64,000 nucleotides of DNA from Fastidiosipila sanguinis (GTDB taxonomy: Bacteria > Bacillota > Clostridia > Saccharofermentanales > Fastidiosipilaceae). The position numbers were made by a program, and so were the translations under genes. The notes beneath the pieces were generated by a model. The model saw only the letters and a program-made list of their open reading frames with translations. It was not told the DNA's origin and made no database searches. Shown in pieces: positions 17,337 through 25,071 of this stretch; positions within the stretch are counted from its first letter, which is position 1; the number at the start of each line of letters is the position of its first letter. The stretch is taken from positions 1,054,001 to 1,118,000 of the forward strand of contig NZ_CP027226.1 in NCBI RefSeq assembly GCF_002998295.1, read 5' to 3'.

Positions 17337-18074
17337 TTAATCAATCTTACTTAATAAATCTTTATCTACAACTTTATAGCTGTAGAGATCATTCTGGCTT
17401 GCAGCGTTATTCAGTTCACCTCTAAGTTTATTCTCAACATAAACTTTTTTAGAGAAAGTTCCATGAATATTTTCCACTCCAGAAATTTCAATTATCTCAT
17501 CAATTTTCTCTGGTGCAACCCCAGCTCCTGCCATAATTTGAATACGACCATTGGCATACTCTTGCATTTCTTTGAGTGTATCTAAACCATTCAAGACACT
17601 ACTTCGTTGAGCGCTAGTAAGAATTCTGTCTACTCCTAGCTCTACTAATTGGTCTATAGCTTCGCGCCAGTCTCTCACTTCATCAAAAGCTCTATGAAAA
17701 CAGGTTTCTTTATCCCCAGCTAAGTTTACGAACTCTTGTGTTTTTGCAAAATCAATGTCTGAATTCTCATCAAGAAAACCGAACACTATTCCATCTGCAC
17801 CAAGTTCTAACATAGTTTTGGCATCGTTAAAAGCTACTTGATACTCTGCATTGGTATATACAAACCCACCTTCTCTTGGACGGATTATATTTACTATCTT
17901 TGTTTTGCCTGATGCAATTTCTAATGCAGTTTTAGTTGTACCATAACTTGCTGTAAGTCCACCAGCATCCAAGGCTGAGCAGAGTTCAATCCTATCAGCA
18001 CCTGCCTCTACAGCTGTAATTACATCCTCTATAGAGCCACAGCAAACTTCTAATGTATAATCTCTTTTTATCAT
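17337..18074 (-). CDS. cutC: CutC family protein
   Basis: The 245-residue TIM-barrel protein matches CutC along its length: 'LEVCCGSIEDVITAVEAGADRIELCSALDAGGLT' at the start, 'IIRPREGGFVYT' near 60, 'GADGIVFGFL', 'CFHRAFDEVRDWREAIDQLVELGVDRILTS' near 125-155 and 'IMAGAGV' near 180. CutC was named for copper tolerance, but a direct role is disputed and the gene often sits with sugar catabolic genes. Here it lies between a fucosidase and a copper-dependent FGE, so either a copper or a glycan role could be argued. A stem-loop separates it from GH29. Confidence 0.9.
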   Translation of the reverse strand: MIKRDYTLEVCCGSIEDVITAVEAGADRIELCSALDAGGLTASYGTTKTALEIASGKTKIVNIIRPREGGFVYTNAEYQVAFNDAKTMLELGADGIVFGFLDENSDIDFAKTQEFVNLAGDKETCFHRAFDEVRDWREAIDQLVELGVDRILTSAQRSSVLNGLDTLKEMQEYANGRIQIMAGAGVAPEKIDEIIEISGVENIHGTFSKKVYVENKLRGELNNAASQNDLYSYKVVDKDLLSKID

Positions 18075-18125
18075 TTTCTTTTCTTTCTTTAGTATTTAAT
18101 TTGTATTACTTTTTTGTTTAATTTA

Positions 18126-18168
18126 AGAAAAGTTTAGCACTTATCTTATGCAAGAGCTAAACTTTTCT
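18126..18168 (-). other. Stem-loop between GH29 and cutC
   Basis: AGAAAAGTTTAGC and GCTAAACTTTTCT are perfect 13-base complements around a 17-base loop. No long T-run follows on the minus strand, so it may stabilise the upstream mRNA or terminate only partially. Confidence 0.55.
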
Positions 18169-18177
18169 AAGTAAATT

Positions 18178-19473
18178 CTATTCATTGAAGCTAATAACTT
18201 TACCTTCACCTCTATATAATTCCAAAGGTTCTTTTAGCTCTATCTTAATAACTGTTGAACCAATTTCATGACAATCTTCTTCAGTTAAATTAATCCACCA
18301 AGTCCCTGGAACACCCATGTATGGTGAACCACCTGTTAATTTTGCAGATAACTTCTTGCCATTATGAAGTACACTGATATTTTCTACTTCACTTATTAAA
18401 CCTTTCAACACAACTGATTCGACAGGTCTGTCATGAACGAACAAGTAAATTGTCTTATTATCTTCACTAACTGTAGATCCACCTAGGAAAAGATCATAAC
18501 CTATACCAGCTTTTGTATCATAAATTGCTTCTTCATTGTCTTTAATCCAAGATCCTAAATCTTTTAGCACCTTAACTTCTTGCTCTGGAATAGTTCCATC
18601 TTCCATTGGTCCTATGTCTAATAATAGATTTCCTCCAAGAGTAAGACAGTCAACAAATAGGCGTATAACTTCTCTACTAGATTTCCAGTAAACATCTCTA
18701 TGCTGATAACCCCATGAGTTATTAATTGGTACACATAATTCCCAAACACCTTCTGGTGCAACGATTGGCATGCCTACCTCAGGTGTCTTGTAATCACCAT
18801 ATCCTCTCAATCTTGAGTTCAACACTACATTTGGATTTAACTCATGTAATAACTTCCTAAACTCAGGCATTTTCCACTGTTCAGCAGTTCTTTCCCAGTC
18901 TCCATCAAACCATAACAAGTCTACCGTTCCATATCTTGTCATTAATTCTTTCATGGCTTCATTATTTAGCTCTAAGTGTCTTTCCCAAGCTTCATAATCT
19001 TCTGGCCCACCTGCAGGAGTCTCATATTTATTTTGCTTGGCGTAATCTTTCTCATCAGTTTCTGCACTATAAATTGATCTATAATCTTCTCTAGACCAGT
19101 CAGTTAATGAGTAATACATCCCTACTTTCAATCCCGCATTTCTGATTGCTTCAGCATAAGGTCCAATCAAGTCAGTTTTTGCTGGTGCTCCATCTACAGA
19201 GTTATGATCAGTTAAATCAGTATCCCAAAGGCAGAATCCATCGTGGTGCTTAGTGGTTAAAACTGCATACCTAGCTCCTGCCTCTTTGAAAAGTTCTGCC
19301 CATTTCTCTGGATCATAATTAGCAGCGGTAAATCCCTTTGCCTGATCCATATATTCATCATAATCTATGTAACCATTATGGAAGGACCATGATTCACTTA
19401 CACCTTTAACAGCATAAATCCCCCAGTGTATAAAAATCCCTAATTTTGCTTTTTTAAACCAATCTTGCATCAT
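18178..19473 (-). CDS. GH29 alpha-L-fucosidase
   Basis: The 431-residue cytoplasmic enzyme has the GH29 hallmarks: 'KAKLGIFIHWGIYAV' near 8-22, 'YAVLTTKHHDGFCLWDT' near 68-85 with the paired His, and 'DLLWFDGDW' near 184-192 with the nucleophile Asp. A C-terminal beta-sandwich follows. It removes terminal L-fucose from glycans. The absence of a signal peptide means it acts after uptake. An AGGAG site precedes the first of two adjacent ATGs. Linkage specificity is not predictable. Confidence 0.92.
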   Translation of the reverse strand: MMQDWFKKAKLGIFIHWGIYAVKGVSESWSFHNGYIDYDEYMDQAKGFTAANYDPEKWAELFKEAGARYAVLTTKHHDGFCLWDTDLTDHNSVDGAPAKTDLIGPYAEAIRNAGLKVGMYYSLTDWSREDYRSIYSAETDEKDYAKQNKYETPAGGPEDYEAWERHLELNNEAMKELMTRYGTVDLLWFDGDWERTAEQWKMPEFRKLLHELNPNVVLNSRLRGYGDYKTPEVGMPIVAPEGVWELCVPINNSWGYQHRDVYWKSSREVIRLFVDCLTLGGNLLLDIGPMEDGTIPEQEVKVLKDLGSWIKDNEEAIYDTKAGIGYDLFLGGSTVSEDNKTIYLFVHDRPVESVVLKGLISEVENISVLHNGKKLSAKLTGGSPYMGVPGTWWINLTEEDCHEIGSTVIKIELKEPLELYRGEGKVISFNE

Positions 19474-19536
19474 AGTTTATATCTCCTATCATTTTGAATT
19501 TATTTTAAAAATAAATTTCCTAAAAACCTATTGAAC

Positions 19537-22188
19537 CTATTGAACCTCATGTAAAACTTGGACCACACTACCTACTTGATAACCTGATATAGCTCTAACA
19601 ACTTCTTGTTTTTCATTAACTAGTAACAATAGTGGTAATCGTAAATTGTGTAGTTCATATTTTTTGAAGCTATTTTCAACATATTTATTTATATCGAAAT
19701 TCTCAGCAACATTTCTTAGCTTAATTTCTGGGAATCTTTCAAGTACTGCTTTTAGTTTCTGATCTGATTCAGATCTAAAATCATTTAAAACAAAACTTGT
19801 TCTAGTTGATAGATCTTCGAATCTTTCGTCTGCTTCTAATAATTCATTGAAGAAGTGTTCTGTAGGCTCAGCTGCAGGTTCTAATATTGCTAAGAAATTC
19901 AATTCCTCACTTCCATTAAACTCGCTATTATCTGAAAACTCTAATGGTAAGAAATCAAATTTTTTCTGATCTGTATCAGCTGCTTGAGGCATAGCTATTT
20001 TTAAGCTTGTTAGTTGACCTTCTTTTACTTCAGTTCGATATAGATATGCTTCATTATTACCTCTAGCGGAACGTTTACATACAAGTACTTGATATTTTCC
20101 TGGATCTAAATCTGCATGGAATTCATTTTTATTATTAAACTCAAAATCTTTGAAGAATAAACTACTTAGACTACCGTCTTCCTCTATTCTTGAAAAACCA
20201 ATTTGAGTCATATATTCAATGGTTTCATTTTCATCTTTTTCTATTAATAAGCCTGATTTATATGCGAAATCAGCATCTTTATCATCTTCTTTGTGTTTTC
20301 CTAATCTAGAAGCCACATCAGAATCGTTATTGCCATCTACCTTATATGACTTATTGTCTAAATCGAAACCATGCCATTTTTCGTCCATATAGAACTCAGC
20401 ATGTCTATCTGTAGGATTCAATCTCGCTGGAATTCCAAGACTTCTCATACTAGCAATTATTAACAACAGTTTACTCAAGGCGCTACCTTTACCCATCTCC
20501 AATACTCCTAAAGGATCCGCCATACCACCTGAGTCTGCTTGATTTAAAGTTTCAACTTTGCCGTCTATTAGATATACAATTTCTAAAGGATTTTCTTTAA
20601 ATTTAGCAATTTCTTCCTCGGAGAAAACGCTAGCTAGTGTTCTCCAAGCTCTAATCATTTCATTATCCACTCTAGGGTTTAAAATATTTTCTACGAACAT
20701 ATCTTTTTCAAAGTTAAATTTAAAACTATTAGAAGCTACAGCATGATCTAATAAGATTTCATAAGTTATATCAGATAGGTCCTTCCAACGAATTACTTCT
20801 AATAATTCAATCTTATATTCTAAATCTAGCCCTGTTTCAGTTTCATCTAGGAACTTCTCAATTTCTGCTTTGTTACCTAAACTTTGAGCAAGAACTTTAG
20901 CTTTCCTATACTCCAGAACTTCTTTGTCATACTCTGCTTCACTGTCTTCATCAGGATCAGCATAAAAAGTACTCTGGTATGCTTCTCTTATAGCTTCTGC
21001 TTCACGTTTTCTCTCTTGCATTCTTTCTTCAGCTTCTGGACTTGCTTGTGGATCTTCATTTTTTTCTGGTTTTGGTGCTGTCATGTAATAGTGCTCAACA
21101 CCTTGTTCTAGCATTAATTGATTTTCATCTGCAAAATCAACTACAACTTCTATATCTCCATCTATCAAAGATACTTTCTTTTCAATAACCTTATTTTTTA
21201 ATTCTGGATATTTTTCAGAATCTGGAAGAACTCTTAAAAGCAAATCACCTTTACCTAATTTTACAGAGATCTGACCAGTTTTATCTGTTTTTAAACTAGA
21301 TATAGGAGAAATTTGCGCATAATTAATAACATTTAAGTTTACTAGTGCATTTTCTATTTCTTCATTTCCATTTTTGACGGTAAGCTTTAGATTAGCAGGA
21401 TCAAAATAAGTGTCTGAAACATTTAGCAAGTAGAAATCGCCTTCATGTCTAATTATTTCCTCATTTTCAATAAATCCAGTATGCAAACTAGTTTGCATTA
21501 TCATTCCACGTTTGGCTGGAGCTGAGAACCATCCTTTATTCAAAATAGCCTCTGGTTCACATGCACCTAAATATTCCCATTTGCTCCCAGTCCATACCTC
21601 TACCCAAGCATGGTTATCGTCTGAAGCTGCCCATCTTGGAGTATATATTTGTCTAGCTGGTAAGGCTACACTTCTCAATGCAGAAACCAAAAATGTTGAC
21701 TCTTCACCACATCTACCAAAAGCTCTAGTCATTATAGTTAATGGAGAAACTGTTCGTCCGTCTGTTGCTTGATAGGTCGCTTTCTCGTATGTCCATAGAT
21801 TTATTTCTAGAGCTGCATCTGCCATGCTCATTCCATCTATCCTATCAGATAATTCTTCTCTTATAATTGATCTATGGTCGGTTAAATCTTCATTATTTAC
21901 TCTTACGGACAAAACATAGTTAAAGAACATTTCGTCACTTAAGTCTTTGCCCCAAGGGAATTTCTCTTTTGCCAACAGAGCATCTTTAACCAAATTTAAG
22001 AAGAGCTTGCCATCATAGCTACTACAATCACTAATTGGTAAATAACTGTACAAATATTTCAAGCAAATTATTTCTTCAGGACTTGCATCTTCAAACACAT
22101 TAAAGAGCTTATCTGCTCTCCCCTCAAGAAGTGGTTTTCTTGACTGAAAATCAGCTTCTATTTTTTTGACTATTTTTTCTGTAAACAT
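19537..22188 (-). CDS. Large transglutaminase-like protein with one intact and one degenerate core
   Basis: In this 883-residue protein without a signal peptide, residues about 130-215 form a transglutaminase/protease-like core: 'AFGRCGEESTFLVSALRSVALPARQIYTPRW' with Cys near 161, 'DDNHAWVEVW' with His near 191, then an acidic third position. A second copy near 560-610 ('GKGSALSKLLLIIASMRSLGIPARLNPTDRHAEFYMDEKWHGFDL') keeps the His but has Ser where the Cys should be. Between them are beta-rich segments and a charged helical stretch; the C-terminus looks thioredoxin-like. The chemistry could be peptide or amide cleavage. It lies between GH29 and YesL in the glycan cluster. The function is not established. 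Confidence 0.75.
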   Translation of the reverse strand: MFTEKIVKKIEADFQSRKPLLEGRADKLFNVFEDASPEEIICLKYLYSYLPISDCSSYDGKLFLNLVKDALLAKEKFPWGKDLSDEMFFNYVLSVRVNNEDLTDHRSIIREELSDRIDGMSMADAALEINLWTYEKATYQATDGRTVSPLTIMTRAFGRCGEESTFLVSALRSVALPARQIYTPRWAASDDNHAWVEVWTGSKWEYLGACEPEAILNKGWFSAPAKRGMIMQTSLHTGFIENEEIIRHEGDFYLLNVSDTYFDPANLKLTVKNGNEEIENALVNLNVINYAQISPISSLKTDKTGQISVKLGKGDLLLRVLPDSEKYPELKNKVIEKKVSLIDGDIEVVVDFADENQLMLEQGVEHYYMTAPKPEKNEDPQASPEAEERMQERKREAEAIREAYQSTFYADPDEDSEAEYDKEVLEYRKAKVLAQSLGNKAEIEKFLDETETGLDLEYKIELLEVIRWKDLSDITYEILLDHAVASNSFKFNFEKDMFVENILNPRVDNEMIRAWRTLASVFSEEEIAKFKENPLEIVYLIDGKVETLNQADSGGMADPLGVLEMGKGSALSKLLLIIASMRSLGIPARLNPTDRHAEFYMDEKWHGFDLDNKSYKVDGNNDSDVASRLGKHKEDDKDADFAYKSGLLIEKDENETIEYMTQIGFSRIEEDGSLSSLFFKDFEFNNKNEFHADLDPGKYQVLVCKRSARGNNEAYLYRTEVKEGQLTSLKIAMPQAADTDQKKFDFLPLEFSDNSEFNGSEELNFLAILEPAAEPTEHFFNELLEADERFEDLSTRTSFVLNDFRSESDQKLKAVLERFPEIKLRNVAENFDINKYVENSFKKYELHNLRLPLLLLVNEKQEVVRAISGYQVGSVVQVLHEVQ

Positions 22189-22223
22189 TAATATCTCCTT
22201 TCTTTACAGTAAATAGTTTTAAT

Positions 22224-22271
22224 TACATTAAAGCGCCTTTTAAACACTACATTAAAGCACCATTTAAACGT
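22224..22271. repeat. 24-bp imperfect tandem repeat at the 3' end of the YesL gene
   Basis: TACATTAAAGCGCCTTTTAA (start of unit 1, 22224) recurs as TACATTAAAGCACCATTTAA (unit 2, 22248), 20 of 24 matching. The right-hand unit contains the yesL stop codon, so the repeat duplicates the gene's 3' end. Confidence 0.7.
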
Positions 22272-22956
22272 CATCTAATTCAGCATATATAGCATCCTCT
22301 TTTATATCCTCGGGTAAAGCTCCTTGTATAAAATAATGTGAAAAGTAAATTGGGATACCTAGGAATACAAAAACTGCTAAGTGAGGAATAAACATTAAAA
22401 ACAGTGAATTTAATATAATAATTCCTAAAATCATCAAAGTTCTACCAAAATATTTCCAAGAAAAAAGAATAGATGTAATCACAATTTTCCCTTGTGGCAA
22501 ATAGTTGTAATAGATATCTAAACTCGGGAAATATATAAGATATGATAAAAAGCTTAATACTAATAAAAAGAATACAAGGTAAAGTGGTACTGCTAAGAAC
22601 TGATTTTGTACATACCACATTAATACCCATATGCTAAAAATCAGTATTGTTCCTACATAAGCAATTAGTGCATAAAATAAGCTAGAGAAAAAGTAAAACT
22701 TCCACCAATAAAAGAATCTCTTGAATACATAGTTCTCAATTCCTTCACTTTCTCCTTGGCATAGTTTATTTGCGGACTGAATTGCTGGGAAAAGTCCAAA
22801 TATAACTAATCCCAACAAAGTCCCCAAAAACACAGCAAAGTTTAGTTTAACTATAAAAAGCAACTTATCAAAGAATTTATAAAAACTGGAATTTAATTTT
22901 CTAGCATACTTATCTAGCTCTAGATTCTCATCATTCTCTTTTCTATCAATTCTCAT
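22264..22956 (-). CDS. YesL family (DUF624) membrane protein
   Basis: The 230-residue protein has about five to six hydrophobic helices and the family pattern: an N-terminal helix with 'GLFPAIQSANKLCQGESEG', a 'FFYWWKFYFF' aromatic segment, and 'YNYLPQGKIVITSILFSWKYFGRTL'. YesL proteins accompany carbohydrate ABC importers and pectin or glycan operons in Bacillota; their molecular role is unknown. It is followed by the transglutaminase-like gene and preceded by the permease pair, all on the minus strand. Confidence 0.85.
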   Translation of the reverse strand: MRIDRKENDENLELDKYARKLNSSFYKFFDKLLFIVKLNFAVFLGTLLGLVIFGLFPAIQSANKLCQGESEGIENYVFKRFFYWWKFYFFSSLFYALIAYVGTILIFSIWVLMWYVQNQFLAVPLYLVFFLLVLSFLSYLIYFPSLDIYYNYLPQGKIVITSILFSWKYFGRTLMILGIIILNSLFLMFIPHLAVFVFLGIPIYFSHYFIQGALPEDIKEDAIYAELDDV

Positions 22957-23005
22957 AATTTACTAATTCCTTGTGATTAATCCTAATCTAAGACTTATTT
23001 CTTGA

Positions 23006-24148
23006 TTATCCTTTAACAGCAGCATGTGTTGACGATTGGATAAACCATCTTTGAACAACCATATAAATTACTAACACCGGTATCATTGTTAACAATGACA
23101 TTGTGTCCGCAATTGCTTGCTTATATAGTGGACTATCAACCAATAACTCTAACTGACTTGCAGTTGCTCCATCAATATTTCGCACCAAACTATTTAATGT
23201 TTGATCCATAGAAGCAGTTGCAGAATTAAGTTTAACCATAATATTATTTGGTGTAGAAGCAAACATGTTTACAAAATACATATCATTCCAGTTCCAAACG
23301 AAACTCAATACAGCTGCTGTCAATAGTGTTGACCCAGCAGACGGTAAGATTATTGAGAAAAATGTTCTTAAATAACCACTACCATCTACATAAGCAGAGT
23401 CTTCTAGCTCCTTAGGCAGATTAATAAATCCTTGTCTAAAAATATAAATAAATATACCACTCTTTAAGCCTTGTCCAGTAATCGCCAAGATATAAAGTGT
23501 AATCGGATTGTTCAGAAGGTTTAGTGGCTGCCCAGTAATTGCTTTAAATAATCCAAAGATATCAAAATTTCTGAAATTCAAATATTGAGGTAATGAAATA
23601 GCTTGGGCTGGAACAATAATTTGCAATATTACTAATATAAACAAGAGTCTTTTACCCTTAAAACCAACCCTAGCAAAAGCATAACCAGCTAACATTGTTG
23701 AGAACAATTGCAGCAATACTTGAATGCTCACAGTAAAGAAAGTATATGGCAATGTAGCATTATAGTTCATTGCTCGGAATGCCATATAAAGATGCTCTTT
23801 TGAGAGCTTTGCCGGAATCCAAATAGAAGTTGGTGACCCTAACTCAGTAGGAGCAGTGAAGGCTGTAGATATCATTTTAAATATAGGGTTCAAAATTAGA
23901 TATCCCAAACATATCAATAATGCATACCTCATGATAGATGCAAAAATAGAACTAGCTTTATTTGCAAAAACATAAGATTTTTTACTATTAGCCCTTACAT
24001 GCTTTCGATGGATCTTCTCTCTTTGTTTTTTAGGCAATTTTCTAAATGTACTATAGTCATCACCATAGGGATCCCTTATAGATTTTAGATTTATTAGATC
24101 TTGACTGTTATCATTTTTATTAATTTTTATACTATCATTTCTATTCAC
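23006..24148 (-). CDS. Carbohydrate ABC permease (MalG/LplC class), module B
   Basis: The 380-residue protein has a long charged N-terminal tail then six membrane helices. The EAA loop reads 'ELEDSAYVDGSGYLRTFFSIILPSAGSTLL', which docks the ATPase. It starts with GTG at 24148, chosen because AAGGGGG lies 7 bases upstream; the start overlaps the end of the partner permease by 8 bases, so translation is coupled. It is one of four permeases in this cluster, all without an adjacent ATPase. Confidence 0.9.
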   Translation of the reverse strand: MNRNDSIKINKNDNSQDLINLKSIRDPYGDDYSTFRKLPKKQREKIHRKHVRANSKKSYVFANKASSIFASIMRYALLICLGYLILNPIFKMISTAFTAPTELGSPTSIWIPAKLSKEHLYMAFRAMNYNATLPYTFFTVSIQVLLQLFSTMLAGYAFARVGFKGKRLLFILVILQIIVPAQAISLPQYLNFRNFDIFGLFKAITGQPLNLLNNPITLYILAITGQGLKSGIFIYIFRQGFINLPKELEDSAYVDGSGYLRTFFSIILPSAGSTLLTAAVLSFVWNWNDMYFVNMFASTPNNIMVKLNSATASMDQTLNSLVRNIDGATASQLELLVDSPLYKQAIADTMSLLTMIPVLVIYMVVQRWFIQSSTHAAVKG

Positions 24149-25061
24149 TGTAGTAGACCCCCTTAGATAAGATAGCTATCACAATTCCAATAACTATAAC
24201 TGTTGCAAACATGAAAATAACATTCATAGCTGAGCTATATCCCCATTGACTTTGCAGGTATGCAGTATCGTATGCGAGTTTAACTAGATCTGAACTCATA
24301 AAATGCTCAGCCAATGTATAAACTGATACTGTCAAAATGTGAGGAGATAGCATTGGTAAGGTAACTTTCCAAAATGTTTCGTAATTTGTAGCACCTTCTA
24401 TTCTTGCAACTTCATATAATGGTGGATTAATACTCTGTAATCCTCCTAAGAAAATCAAAGTTTGCATTCCGCTAAGCAGAATTGTGTCAAATATATTGGA
24501 TACTACTTTTAAGATTCCACCAACCAACTCAGGAGAATCAAACATTCTAACTATAAATCCTGTAATGAAATTTACATTTGTCGCTTCTTCAGCTTGCATT
24601 GATTCAACAATAGCTAATTCCGATCCTCCAACTATATTTGTCAACGCATTTGTTGCCATGATAATTGGAATAAAGAATACTGCTCTAGCAATAGTTCTTC
24701 CCTTAAATTTACCATTCAAAATTATAGCTAAGAACATTGATAAAATTAAAATTAAAACAAGTTTAGGAATAGCTTCTAGTAAGGTTGTTATCAGTAGTTG
24801 GTTGAAATTAGCATGAACAGTAAATATATACTTGTAGTTGTTCCAACCAACAGCTTCCATGTCCATTCCACCTTGAAATAAGGTAATCTTATTGAAGCTG
24901 TAGATTACTAATTCTACAACAGGTTTGAGGAAAAAAGCTAAAATACCAATCAACCATGGAGCCAAGAATATGTAGGCCCATATGGTATTTCTATTCTCAA
25001 AAGATAGGTTGTAATACCAGCCTCTATTTTGTTTTTTCTCTTTATTCTCATTCTTCTTCAT
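24141..25061 (-). CDS. Sugar ABC permease (MalF/UgpA class), module B
   Basis: The 306-residue protein has six membrane helices and an EAA-type loop 'YEVARIEGATNYETFWKVTLPMLSPHIL' near 215-245. 'WAYIFLAPWLIGILAFFLKPVVELVIYSF' is the usual first helix. It pairs with the permease at 23006 through an 8-base overlap, and it starts 10 bases after the DUF5696 stop codon. Confidence 0.9.
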   Translation of the reverse strand: MKKNENKEKKQNRGWYYNLSFENRNTIWAYIFLAPWLIGILAFFLKPVVELVIYSFNKITLFQGGMDMEAVGWNNYKYIFTVHANFNQLLITTLLEAIPKLVLILILSMFLAIILNGKFKGRTIARAVFFIPIIMATNALTNIVGGSELAIVESMQAEEATNVNFITGFIVRMFDSPELVGGILKVVSNIFDTILLSGMQTLIFLGGLQSINPPLYEVARIEGATNYETFWKVTLPMLSPHILTVSVYTLAEHFMSSDLVKLAYDTAYLQSQWGYSSAMNVIFMFATVIVIGIVIAILSKGVYYSE

Positions 25062-25071
25062 TCATTCATCC

